In this document: positions 49,675 through 60,522 of the stretch, in pieces
How the letters are laid out: each line of letters starts with the position of its first letter
How positions within the stretch are numbered: position 1 is the first letter of the stretch
From: Trametopsis cervina
Lineage: Eukaryota > Basidiomycota > Agaricomycetes > Polyporales > Irpicaceae
Length of the DNA: 64,000 nt
Assembly: GCA_022385755.1 (NCBI GenBank)
Contig: MU278351.1
Span: 1,304,638-1,368,637 of the forward strand
Direction of reading: 5' to 3'
Notes under the pieces: generated by a model
What the model saw: only the letters and a program-made list of their open reading frames with translations
The model's database searches: none
What the model was told of the DNA's origin: nothing
Position numbers and translations under genes: made by a program

Positions 49675-51311
49675 CTATGCGAAGTACATGAGGCTGTTCT
49701 TCTTCTTGCTTTGAACTGTAACGCATGTGTTAAATGAATGATAACCGTTATAACGAAGAGTTTTTTACCTTCCGCGATGCCACTGAGAAAGTGCTCATGG
49801 CCGAGCTTGGTAGCACCCTCCCGAAGCGCAATCATGCCAGCTTCCACACAGACCGCCTTCAGCTGAGCGCCATTGAACTCGTCTGTACTTCTTGCCAACT
49901 CTTCGAAGTTGACGTCAGCAGAGACGGCCATCTTTCGCGAGTGAATCTCGAGGATACGAGCGCGGGCGGTCTCATTCGGTAGGGGGAATTCAATCTTACG
50001 ATCCAGACGACCTGAACGAAGAAGAGCAGGGTCGAGAATATCGATACGATTCGTAGCAGCGATGACCTATATAGATGCGTCAATACCACCACGTAGTCAG
50101 CTTAGTGTAGGTAACATACCTTGATGCGCTCGTCGCTACCGAAACCATCAAGCTGGTTGAGCAGCTCCAACATCGTTCTCTGGACTTCACGATCTCCACT
50201 CTTCTCGGAGTCGAATCGCTTAGTTCCAATAGCGTCCAATTCATCAATGAAGATGATAGCGGGGGCCTTCTCTTTCGCCAGCGCAAATGCATCACGAACA
50301 AGCTTGGCACCGTCTCCAATGTACATCTGCACCAGTGACGGGCCAGCGAGCTTCAAGTAGCAAGCTTTTGTCTGAGCAGCGCACGCCCTCGCCAACAAAG
50401 TCTTGCCCGTTCCTGAGCACTACTCAGCAACGCCCACAGGCAAAGTACGGGTTTACGTACCTGGTGGTCCGTACATCAGACATCCCTTCGGTGGCTTGAT
50501 ACCTATTGTCTTGAATTTATCGGCCTGTTCCATAGGCAGCACGATCGCCTCGACCAACTCCTCGATCTGCTTCTCCAAACCACCAATATCTGTGTACGTC
50601 TCCGTAGGTCGTTCGTCAACCTCCATAGCCTTCACCCGCGAATCGTATTCAGAGGGCAACATATCGAGAACGAGGTACGAATCCTTGTTGACGCCGATGA
50701 GGTCTTGTGGCTTCAATTGCTCTGCGGGTACCAGGCCAATCATAGGTAGGAAGACAGTTTGTCGTGTCGAAGTCTTGATAACCGCACACTTGCCCTTCCG
50801 CATGGCATCTTGGTCACGGTTCGCACCATCCTCCTCGCCTTCGGGGTCAAGCTCTAGGATCTATGCTACAGGTGAGTTCATGCCACACATGTGTCCAATG
50901 GCACGCACCTCGACTACGTTCGAAACAAGATATGGAAGGACCTTGTTCTGCTTGATCTTCTCCCCATTGTCGCGAATCTTCTCCTTCATCACATTCTGTT
51001 CGTGCTGCAGACGCAATGTCTCCGAGCGGATGACCTACGTTGTCTTGAGTTAGAGTCTCACGCTCACAACGACGCACGCGGCGTACCCTCAAGTCATTAT
51101 CAATGAGACGCGTCCTCGTCGCAATATCTTCTGTCGGCAGGCCCAAAATGTCCTCCGGTATGTCCTCCCATTTCTCCTCGGGGGGCTGGTCTGGAGTGGT
51201 GTCCATAGCAGCATCCAGTGCGGGTTGTGCACTTGAAGACGAAGCTTCCGGCTCCGACTTCTTCTCATCGGTATTCTCAGGCGGGGGGTTCGGTGGTTGT
51301 GTTGAAGACAT
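49675..51311 (-). CDS. RPT5: 26S proteasome regulatory subunit 6A, AAA-ATPase Rpt5
   Basis: One of six AAA-ATPases in the proteasome base that unfold substrates and open the 20S gate. Six exons. The acidic N-terminus ([18 protein letters not shown]) is followed by a coiled coil ([20 protein letters not shown]) and the OB domain ([20 protein letters not shown]). The AAA module has Walker A GPPGTGKT split by an intron, pore loop [17 protein letters not shown], Walker [12 protein letters not shown], and arginine fingers in [16 protein letters not shown]. The last exon gives [11 protein letters not shown] and stop. The usual C-terminal HbYX tail (for example YYA or FYA) reads YFA here. The start is the ATG at 51311; nine upstream bases in frame lack an ATG. 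Confidence 0.96.
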
Positions 51312-52008
51312 GGCGGACAAGGTGATGGTTGACTACAACTCCAGAGTACTCAGTAAGCTGCTAACCCAAGAGGACGCGTAAGTGGTCTAGACGCTCGTAT
51401 CCCGTTTAGGGAAGTGTCGTGGTTCGCCGAGAACGCACAACCTAGAATGAATCGGACCCACGCAAACGCATCGTACTTCTATCTTCCCGGTATATATGGT
51501 TATGGTCTGTGTATTCCTACTGCATGAAAGGGGGTTTCTGTATCTTGACGGAACAGTCGCACTATCAACTTGTTGGCTGTGCTCAATCATACCGGAATTT
51601 GTGATGTCACTGAATGACCCATATCTCCGTGAAAGGCGGGTGACAAGCCGAGTGAACAGAACATACCAATAATCAGTCGTAACTAAGATCATGGATGGTG
51701 TGTACACTACTTAGTCACCAGCTGACTTGCCCATCAGAATCAAGACCCCCGTGTAACTCGCCTCATCTGTTTCGTCGGCGCCGTAGGGTATATATAAAGT
51801 ACTACGGCCGTAGATTTCAGCGACCAAAAGAGTACAGAACCAATGGGTGAGCCAGGGGGAAATAATGACCGCTATATAAGGACATCTGTCAGCATAGGGA
51901 TACGAATATCCTGGATTACACAAGAACGAGAGAATCGGGATAAAGAGGCGGTAGCAGTTCATGACACTGGATGAGGAGTGCATGTATCTTAGCACTGACC
52001 TTGTCAAG
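51312..52008. other. Intergenic region, no gene seen
   Basis: About 700 bp upstream of RPT5. Only short unsupported frames. Confidence 0.5.
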
Positions 52009-52396
52009 CTACCTCCTGTGGGTGGGATAGTAGGCCACAGGGGGGATAGAAACGCGCAAATGGGTGGTACGGTTAATATCAGCCTCCTCCAATGCACTAC
52101 GACCAGTGCTCCATGGGTCTAAGTCTCCGGAACCAGTGCGTGTCATATCAACAGCAGATTCTTCGTCCCGATGGAGTTCCTGACTGCTCTCAATCGCTCC
52201 TTCGGGGGACGTTTGCATTATGAATATAGTGGAAGCGGACGAGCTCTTCCGCACAAGATAGAAACCGATGATGATACCGCAAAGAAGTACTGATGTATAA
52301 CAGCCTCGTCAGATAGCATCCCCAGCGTCGATGCGGTTACGTACCAGCAAAGAATATCATCACAGCTTCCAGGCGAGGCGTTATGGCGACGGACAT
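52009..52396 (-). CDS. Small single-pass membrane protein, hypothetical
   Basis: Exons 52345-52396 and 52009-52289 (110 aa, frame closes). A membrane segment at residues 9-33 (RLEAVMIFFAVLLCGIIIGF) is made by joining the two exons and is followed by positive residues (VRKSS). The remaining ~70 residues are polar, Ser/Asp/Glu-rich and probably cytosolic, ending LRVSIPPVAYYPTHRR. Many agaricomycete genes have this tail behind an extracellular domain, so the real start may lie further upstream on the minus strand; I could not find such exons. Function unknown. Confidence 0.5.
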
Positions 52397-53507
52397 GATC
52401 ACAAAGGTTTGTTGTGCAGTAGTGGTACGGAGGCTCAAGAGAGAGGGGGGACTACATGTCCTTGTCCGTCGAGGAGAAACTTTATATATGGCTTCTTGGG
52501 AAGGTATTGAACGGTGGGTATTCCGTCGCGATTATGTCCCTGCGATAGGCAATTGGAGTCGAGATGATCCGGGAGCTATGTATACTAGGATGAGGCTGTC
52601 ATAGAGATTCGGACGTGTTCAGGGTATAAGGTTCTCATATACTGTGAGGTCAGTTTTGGCTTTAGTCAGTGATTCACACGCACCTCCACAGCCCACTCGG
52701 AATAACGGTCATCAAGTAAACGGACAGAGAAGGGGACATTTCTTGTTTTTCAGACTGCAATAAGCCTCCAGTACAGAAGGGACTCTATAAAGTTGTTTTG
52801 CGCCTATTCTTCTTCCATGTGTCTTGGTGTTTACAGCAAATCATGCCGATAAGCGATACCGATATTCAAGCAGAGTTTGCCAGTCGAATTGGCCGCCAGT
52901 CTATCAACAGTCATTCGCGACCTAGAGACTAGCTCGAGGAAGACACTGCACGAAAAGATTGTTAGAATAATGGACAGGCTTTGCTTCGAACTTCAAGGTT
53001 GGTGGGTTAATGAGATCCTGCAATACTCGACACCGAGAGAGCAAAGGGTTGTGCACGTGATATACACGCGTGGCGTACCGTATACATGGGTCGCGCTGTT
53101 AACCCGCATGGTACCCATATACGTATTCCAATGTCTCTAACTCATTGGAAACTCATGGCTTCGAACCACAGCGCAGCTTTTCCCTCAGCCATCTTTCGGC
53201 ATGCCAGCGTTGATTTTGCATTAACATCTCAATAAGAGCGTATCTCTCAGATGGACACCCATACAGACAGTCATACGACAGTTAGGGGGCCTTACCGTAC
53301 CGTGGTCTCGCTACCGTTGCAATCCCTTCGCCAGATACCATGCCTTTTCCAAGATAGCACATCGGGGGAGGAGCATAGGGAGAAAGGAATATGCATAGCA
53401 CACAAGAATACACGAACGTATAGCACATCTAGCGATATTTTGTTTTTCCTCCAAGGATTCATCACATCATCCTCTACCCGCAAGGCAAAAGATGCCCGAA
53501 ATTTTGT
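52397..53507. other. 1.1 kb region without a confident gene
   Basis: It lies between the small membrane protein and the AA9 gene. A plus-strand frame at 52877-53140 (87 codons) has no recognised motif and poor context. Nothing else is supported. Confidence 0.4.
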
Positions 53508-54726
53508 TTAGCAGGTGAACACAGCCGGGCCTGGCGAATAGCACTATCAGAATCGCGGGAGGGAGAAGGAGCCACCTATGCTTACCAGGAGGAGTGTAGG
53601 TGGTGTCGGTGTAGATGTTAGTGATCACACCAGGATCAGCAACTGCTGCCAGTTAGCATCGGGAATAAACTGAGTCGCGGATAAATACATACTGGTGTAT
53701 GCACCGGGGAAGCTGACAGTGGCTGGCTTAGCGCTTCCTCCCCCAGTGACCTCGATCTGCGCGCAGCTCATCTGTATAGTGCCCGTCAGACCCGCCATAT
53801 ACGGAACAGACCAGATCATCACGTACAAAGAACTGGGCTCCGGGATACTCCTGTGCGTTGGCAAGAGCTACAAACAGCCATCAGCACCGAGAGTATTGGG
53901 AGCAAGACCGGATACTCACAAATGGCTTCAGCGCGGAGCAGATACTGTCCAGCAGGGATGCACGATGGAATAGTGAAGGTAGCATTGCCCTTGTTGATGA
54001 AAAGCCTGTCTGAGCCCCATTGACGAGGGCTACTGGTCAAGCCGTCTTGCCAGATCTGTAAGGCAATCGGGGATGAGATTTCTATATAAATGGCATTAAA
54101 CATTATGATAACTGACCTTGAACCACTTAAGGCCGGTCACATCGGTCTGAGTAGCCGACGGTATAGCTGCCCTGTAAGAGAGTCAGCATTATTAAACTTC
54201 TATAAAGCATAACCACTTCTTACAAGTATGCAAGAATAGGTCCTATAACGTCAGAGTGAGGACCGTGCTATTGCCACATCTAAGCAGAATTACACACCTT
54301 TGTCCGTGGGGTCGAGTGGGTCACTGGGGTCGGGGCCAACATAGCCTGCGGATGTGTGATGGAATTCCGCGGTAAATTGGCTTCCAGCAGGCACTTTCAC
54401 GACAGCCTGGGAGATTGGTGTCTCGAAACCGGTGTTGCAGATAATGGAATCATCGAGCATGTCGGTCACGGGCTAGGATAGAAAGCATTGTTGGGTGAGC
54501 CTATCTCCTGGGTATAGAGAAGTTACCCACGGCATTGGATGCGGGAACTCTGACACCGACACCAAGGCCTTGGTCAACGCCATTGACCTTAAAAGACTAC
54601 AGGCATGTCAAGCTTGTATACAGTCAATATACTGTTACTATCTCTACTTACCGAAAATACAGTCCGTGCGGACGTGGAGCCCGCGAGGATAGCAATAGCC
54701 GCAAGCGATGCGAAAGAGGTCTTCAT
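53508..54726 (-). CDS. AA9-family (GH61) lytic polysaccharide monooxygenase homologue with Arg at the His-brace position
   Basis: Ten short exons. The signal peptide [20 protein letters not shown] is followed by mature [15 protein letters not shown]. Canonical AA9 enzymes start with His, which binds copper through its amino group and side chain; here the residue is Arg (CGG). Further AA9 motifs are [40 protein letters not shown] (second brace His region kept), [49 protein letters not shown] and [18 protein letters not shown]. In the last motif the usual axial Tyr (QFY) is Phe. There is no cellulose-binding module. An Arg-type AA9 relative, Lentinus similis LsAA9B, has been described as lacking the His brace. 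By analogy this protein likely binds polysaccharide without classical copper oxidase activity. Confidence 0.9.
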
Positions 54727-55778
54727 CCTGAGGTGTTGTGAGCTGAGGAGGCACTGATGTCCTTGCAGCCTGAGCGTGCCATTTTATATACCTGCAGGTT
54801 TTAAAATTAGTAGTCTTGCTGCCTGGCCGATGATGGCCATACTCACCGCTACGCAAGAATTCAGGAAGCTGTGGGCGCGTCCCAACGGCCCCTCAGAAGC
54901 CGCTATGTATGCTTCATCGGATCAGCCCATCTGGACGTATAGCATTGGACAGTTCCTGAAAAGGATACCATTTCTCAGCATCGTGGTGGACCAGTTACTC
55001 TATAGGTATGCCACGATGCTTAAAAGAAACATGTGTCGCACCAGCTCCCCAACGTCAGAGTGGTACTCGTCGCTGCTCTGCATTCTACCGCCGAAGTTGA
55101 GGCGCATAACACCGTCGTAGTGGCATCTGACGTGTCCAGAAAACGGGTGAACCGTTGTAGAGAGACGGCATGTCCTAGCGTTTCGTTATGAGCGACTCGT
55201 ATCATGCCAGCTTAGGGTCAAACGATGTCAGTTGACATCTACCCCTCATGGTACGAACAACCAGAAGATAGCTCACATGTGCATTGTGCATGATTCGAGG
55301 TAGATTAGGAGGACTGAAGTCGTCGTCGAATCATCGAGTCGCGGTAGGCTGACACCCCGCATAGCACGGCGGTGTCATGCCAGGCAATCCGCGTACAATG
55401 CCGAGCGCGATATCTGTAAGCAGGACGGCAACACCAAATTAGCTCTGCCCGATGGGGCCTTTTGACAAGCCGCAATTCTATCCTGACAAGCAGCTGGTCG
55501 GGATAGCGAGACAGTCGAAGAGCCTCGTCTTGGCCAGATAGGATGGCCTTCGGAGCGGGGTAATGGGGAGATTATCGTCGGAACACTGGGGAAAGTGACT
55601 GCGGGATTGTGGTTGGCAAGGTTCAAGAAATACAGGAGCGGTTTGGCCGCAAGAATACCCCGTGCAATCGCTCCATGCGCCAACGTGACTTGACGAGATC
55701 CAAAAAAAGTATTTATTCCGATGAAGCTGACGTGTTGTATGTTGTCCTAGTATACATGATATAGATGAAATGAATAAA
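54727..55778. other. 1 kb intergenic region, no gene seen
   Basis: Upstream region of the AA9 gene and 3' region of VPS37. A 158-codon minus frame ending at 55478 is the read-through of the VPS37 last exon, not a separate gene. Confidence 0.5.
54782..54790 (-). promoter_or_regulatory. TATA box of the AA9 gene
   Basis: TATATAAAA on the minus strand, 56 bp upstream of the start codon at 54726. Confidence 0.65.
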
Positions 55779-56529
55779 TTCTGTGGATGGCTTAGCCGGA
55801 CGCGCTTAGTGTATAAGAGGCTGCACATACATGGTACGGCCGATGCGACCTCTCCTGCGGTCCACCTATCACCCCATATTACACGCTTGTGATACACTTT
55901 CCTCATCTCTCTGAATTGCCTGACGAAGTCATCAACATCTTTGCCGTTCTGCACTGTTGCGTCACTGGGAGAAGCTTGAACAAAACTCGAAGCAAGGGCC
56001 TCAGAGGCCTCATCTTGTGCGGTAGTGGCGTGTTTTAATCGTAATAGAAGGAATTGTGGGGTGAATCGCTATTCCAACCTCTGAGCCCGAGTAAGAAGCG
56101 AGGATGAATGGGATTTACCTGATAAACCTCCCGCTGCTCCCTCTCCAATTCCTTCCACCGTGCTTCGAGATGCTTGGCGTCATCAAACGCCTGCTTAGTG
56201 TCACTGCGTAGCTGATAGAGCGGTTCCTGTAAGGCAAGGTTATTCTCTAGGACAATGAGTATACAAATATACAAAAGCTGAGAACGAAAAGATTGACATA
56301 CTTGCAATAGATTCGTTTGCAAGTCCGAGTTCGGCTTGTGATTGATAGAGTGCCTTTACTCTGTCCAGGGAGTGGAAAATCGCCTGGAAATAGGTCGGAT
56401 CGGCGAGAAGGTCCTCCAAATCCTCTCTCCTACGGCGCATATGGCATTAGGTTGCATGTTGAGAAGGCCATTCTCAACTTACGTGAGATGCGCTAGCTCA
56501 GGGAAATCCCTGAGCAGAGTCGTGGACAT
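55779..56529 (-). CDS. VPS37: ESCRT-I subunit VPS37 (Mod(r) domain)
   Basis: A component of ESCRT-I, which sorts ubiquitinated membrane cargo into multivesicular bodies. The N-terminus MSTTLLRDFPELAHLTREDL is followed by EDLLADPTYFQAIFHSLDRV. A long helix (NNLALQEPLYQLRSDTKQAF, LEARWKELEREQREVYQ) leads into RFTPQFLLLRLKHATTAQDE and VDDFVRQFREMRKVYHKRVI, which is the Mod(r) domain. Five exons. The last intron splits the stop codon (CCA T|AA), giving an end GEVASAVP, close to the usual family length. Without that intron the frame runs on ~95 more codons to 55478 with non-family sequence. The 3' end is therefore the least certain part. It diverges from RRP40 by 70 bp. Confidence 0.85.
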
Positions 56530-56599
56530 GGTGTGAAGATAAGATGCGATTACTTGGGACGCCCATCAACTAAAACGCATCTTACCCCTTACAATCACG
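56530..56599. promoter_or_regulatory. Very short divergent promoter VPS37 / RRP40
   Basis: Only 70 bp separate the two start codons, so transcription starts must overlap or the promoter is fully shared. No TATA box. Confidence 0.55.
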
Positions 56600-57456
56600 A
56601 TGACCCACGTTTTGCCTGGCGAGGTGGTTCCTGCAAAGCATGTCAACCTCAAACTAGGACCGGGTTTATTGCAAGTAGCAAATGTGGGGCAAGATGCAGC
56701 CGTCGTGTCGACTAAGGCCGGCGTGTTGAAACACGCAGCAAATAATAAACTATGGTGGATAGAGAGCAACTCTCGAAGAGTGCGTATGCTAGCTGCACTG
56801 ACACACATATGCATTGTGATATCGAACATTCCTTTGTAGTATGTCCCGGCACCTCAAGAGTCTGTCATCGGAATGGTTATTGCTCGAAGTGGAGAAGGTT
56901 GGCGGGTGGACATCGGCTCGGCTCACATCGCATCGTTGGACGGTCTCGCGTTCGAAGGGGCCACAAAACGAAACAGACCAAATCTCAAAGTGAGTGTCCT
57001 TCTAGCATTTTATTTTTCGGCACATATTAACTCTACTAGGTCGGATCTCTTGTGTATGCACGAGTATCTCTAGCGCATAAAGACATGGAGCCAGAACTGG
57101 AATGTTTCGATGCGCAAACGCGTAAGGCAGGGGAATTCGGCGAACTCAAGGGCGGGTTCATGACACGGTGTAGCCTGCAAATGTGTCGACAGTACGTCAA
57201 GTTTCCTACCACCCAGAGCTGATCTAAGTGTCTCCCCTTGCGTAGACTCTTGGACCCAAACCATTTCCTCCTTCCGTTGCTCGGATCGAAATTTCCCTTT
57301 GACGCCGCAACCGGTGTAAATGGTCGTGTGTGGATAAGCACGAAGGAGCCAAAGCATACGATAGCTGTTGTACGGTGTATCGAGGCAGCAGACCCCGACG
57401 GTGGCAGCATGGATGAGCTGGGGGTCAAAAGATTTCTCGGTACTCTGGATGTATGA
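56600..57456 (+). CDS. RRP40: RNA exosome cap subunit RRP40 (EXOSC3)
   Basis: An S1/KH cap protein of the nuclear and cytoplasmic exosome, guiding RNA to the catalytic core. Four exons. The N-terminal domain is VLPGEVVPAKHVNLKLGPGL. The S1 domain runs from RRYVPAPQESVIGMVIARSG through WRVDIGSAHIASLDGLAFEG, ATKRNRPNLKVGSLVYARVS and LAHKDMEPELECFDAQTRKA. The KH part includes LLDPNHFLLPLLGSKFPFDA, ATGVNGRVWISTKEPKHTIA and VVRCIEAADP. The protein stops soon after, which matches the family length (~240 residues). Confidence 0.95.
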
Positions 57457-57543
57457 TCGAGGTGCGATATGTTTACTAGAATGCATACAATATCAATAAT
57501 GTTAATTACAAATACACATTCAACGCGTACTAAGTTCATGCGT

Positions 57544-58218
57544 TCAGTCATCTTCTGTCAGCCTCGCCCGCTTCGTTGGTCTTCGACTGGAGGCCGATGT
57601 TACACTTTCTTCGTCGCTGAGGGCAGCACTCCTGCGCGCAGCGTTTGCACGCTTTTTCCGCTGATACTCTCTATCGCGATGTTTCTTCTGCTGTGCCGCA
57701 GTCATCTCTGTCGCTTTTGCAGCGGGCAGTACGACTGTGGTTATACCCGGCGTTGACATACGAGACTGCTCCTCTGCGGTTGCAGTTGATTCTTCGCCTT
57801 CCCCCGACAGTTCAAGAGACTAGCGGATATGCGTTATTTCGACATATATGATAAGAGAACTGCTTACTTACCTTCTTATATGACATACTGCTATTGGAGA
57901 ACAGCCTATCCATCTCGCTCACTTCATACTTTCTACGACCTCCTGGCGGGTTCTTCAGGTACCCTTCGAAACCTTGCACAATATTTCCGCCGCTGTGCGT
58001 TGTGGTGTCCATCAAGTAGGTTGTCTCAAGGCTGTATATTTGTACTTCTAGTGATGCCTTCGAAGGGTCAGTATCACGATGCTGCATCCAAAACATCACC
58101 GGGTACGCACCAGTTGCTTGTCGGCCGCACGCTTCTTGGCCAGAGCGTGCATTAGCTCCTTCTTTGCCACATCGTACTTCGCCTTGTCCTCCGGCGTAAG
58201 CACACCGTCATTAGACAT
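57544..58218 (-). CDS. EAF6: Histone acetyltransferase complex subunit Eaf6 (NuA4/NuA3)
   Basis: A small coiled-coil subunit shared by MYST-type acetyltransferase complexes. Three exons. The N-terminal helix (PEDKAKYDVAKKELMHALAK, KKRAADKQLASLEVQIYSLE) is followed by the Eaf6 signature TTYLMDTTTHSGGNIVQGFE, GYLKNPPGGRRKYEVSEMDR and LFSNSSMSYKK. The second half is Lys/Arg-rich with a bipartite nuclear signal (RDREYQRKKRANAARR, RRPTKRARLTEDD). Length is larger than in yeast because of this tail. It converges with RRP40 with an 87 bp gap. Confidence 0.92.
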
Positions 58219-60522
58219 ACTAAGTGAACAGTCCGAGGTAAGCTACTGTAATACACTGGCCACTGTGAGTTCATCGTGACAGCCATCCTTATGATTATTT
58301 GGCCTTGCTTGGTCCAGGACGCGTCCCGTCACGTATCGTGACATGTAAAGCTGCGAGCTCGTTTTGAGGAACGGCTGCTGAGGGCTTCCTTCAGGCGTAC
58401 ATCAGGCCGCCCTCGGATTTCAGACTATGGGAGAGCCAGCCAGGAATTCAGCCTTTGTGATTACATGAGGTACGCTGTTTTTGCGGTTGACTTATAGATT
58501 TACAACATCGCGGTGGTCATTCGAAGAGGACGTACCCGAGGGGACTAGGCTTCATGAATCATCCCTTATGTATGGTGGGCAGCTGTTGGTATTGCTACAC
58601 CGAGGTTGAATCATTCTCAAACTTCAGATACTCGGCAATGCCTATTGCGAACAGTCACGGTTCGATGATGCCGTACACAGTTTACCTCGTTCTTCGTGCA
58701 AGATGCCAACGAACTATGCACGGACAGTCACAAAGAGAATGCATACCGTATGAAACGAAGTCCGCATATCTTCCTGGATCTGAAGCTCCGATGCATATGA
58801 TCCGACAGTATACGCTACATCCGATGCGCTCGTCTTACTCCACTTCGCGTGAGCCGTCGCTCAATCCCGACGTTCGAACGCCAGTCATTCATCCTTTCCA
58901 CGCTTCGAAGAAACCCTGTCGATCACTGGTAGTTCCTCCAGGATGCATCTATCAGGCTCAGCTTTCTTGCTTCTTACTCCTGCCAGTCGAAAAGCTGGGT
59001 CAGTGTTGCTGGTCGCTGCACACAAGTCTTCACTCGTTTTGTGGATTATCACTCGCCCGAAAACAGTCGAACCGCTGAAGAATCTCGCCAAGTAGGATTC
59101 CTTGGAATGCCAGACATTTCCTTTACAACTAGTCCCCGCAGCCCTGACAGCGATGGCCTTCTGTAACTGCAACGCGCTAGGACCCTGGGCAGGATTTCCT
59201 GCGGGTTTTCTCTCGCTCGTGAGTTTTGATGAACCGCGATAGCTGGAAAGCTGCGCTGATCAGCACAAAATGACTGGGAGTTAGTCTCGCTTGGCCAACC
59301 CGAACCTTTGTCCTGTGACTTGTTGGAAGATCAGTTAGCCGGTTATCCTCTGGCGTTGCATTTTAGATCACCTGTAGGTCAATGTTCCGTTCTAAACGGC
59401 TAGGCTGACCTAACATCGTGCAGACAATTTAATCATGAAATAAACACGGCGCATTAGAAACCTGAGTCGTTCTTTACACACAGGTTGCAGTCGTATCCCA
59501 GTCTCTCAGAACTATGCTCAGGGAGTCTCTGGATATAAATCTGCCTGTATCTCTTAATGATACATCAAACTCGCGGCACGTGCATACCGCAGGGCGCTAA
59601 ACAGATGAAGCAAGGTTGTCGACATTCCAGCAATTGCAATGTTACGGTACTACGGTGTCGTACCGATCTTTCTGGTGGGATCTAGGAGATCAATGACACC
59701 CCCAGCGCCTAGGGCTCGTGGCGGCATGTTTTATTGTAAGCTGTGCTGTATGATTGTTGCATGGTCTACTCAATTTCAGTACGAGCCACTTGGTTCCTAG
59801 AGAGTATCATATCGAGGCAGGTGCTATGATGTCGATACATGCTTGGCTGAGTTGACAAAAAACGAGATTTACAGGACAGTTGTTCTTGTACTCTCGAGTG
59901 GGCGGGGAGTGGGACAGGCCGGCATCAACCATCCTCCGAGCCTGCGGTACGACGCTGTGCATTGAGGAACTGTCCCAGTGTAGCTTTCATGAGGAATCAC
60001 GTCCATATGCATTTTTAGCTATGCATCCAAGCATCAATTTCCGGCGTTACAGTGCATGCTGCCTACCACTTCCGTCTACCACTCCGTGATATCGCGGGGG
60101 AGCCCATTGGAGAACAAATGCGCCATTTCACGCGGAAAGGGTCTCGTTGGAGGTCAGCACCTCGCGTATCTCGCAGAGCCAAACCATGATCATGACAGAC
60201 TTCCTTCACAGTGATCAGGTACACTCATCAGACGGTACAATTCACATTGCGCGTAACATAGATTGCCCGCATGAACTCGTCGACCCAAGGCGATGACTTT
60301 CGCGGAATTTGATCTAGTTTCAAGACGCGGTTTGCGGCTGGATGAGTTTGTCCTTGTCGCTTTCGAGGTAATTTGTGGTGTAAATGTCTTCCCTCGTCAG
60401 TGACTTTGAGAACAAAATCCAGCATCGTACTATTGAGACTTGGAAAACAGCTGAGCATTAAAAGCAGGTGAGTCTGCCACCAATCTGCAGCATTCTCATT
60501 CTCTGCACCCCATCTCTTCTGC
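58219..60522. other. 2.3 kb gene-poor region
   Basis: The longest stretch without a supported gene. It has scattered frames (for example 58554-59078 plus and 58885-59172 minus), but none has a family motif, a splice pattern or clear codon preference. No transposase, tRNA or rRNA was recognised. Confidence 0.5.

Noticed and set aside
52877..53140. 87-codon plus-strand ORF
   Set aside because: It does not start at a convincing ATG context and shows no conserved motif or neighbouring exons.
53150..53190. Possible tRNA T-loop on the minus strand (GGTTCGAAGCC)
   Set aside because: The flanking sequence does not form a cloverleaf.
58554..59078. 174-codon plus-strand ORF in the gene-poor region
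   Set aside because: No domain, biased composition and no splice-supported extension; probably chance.
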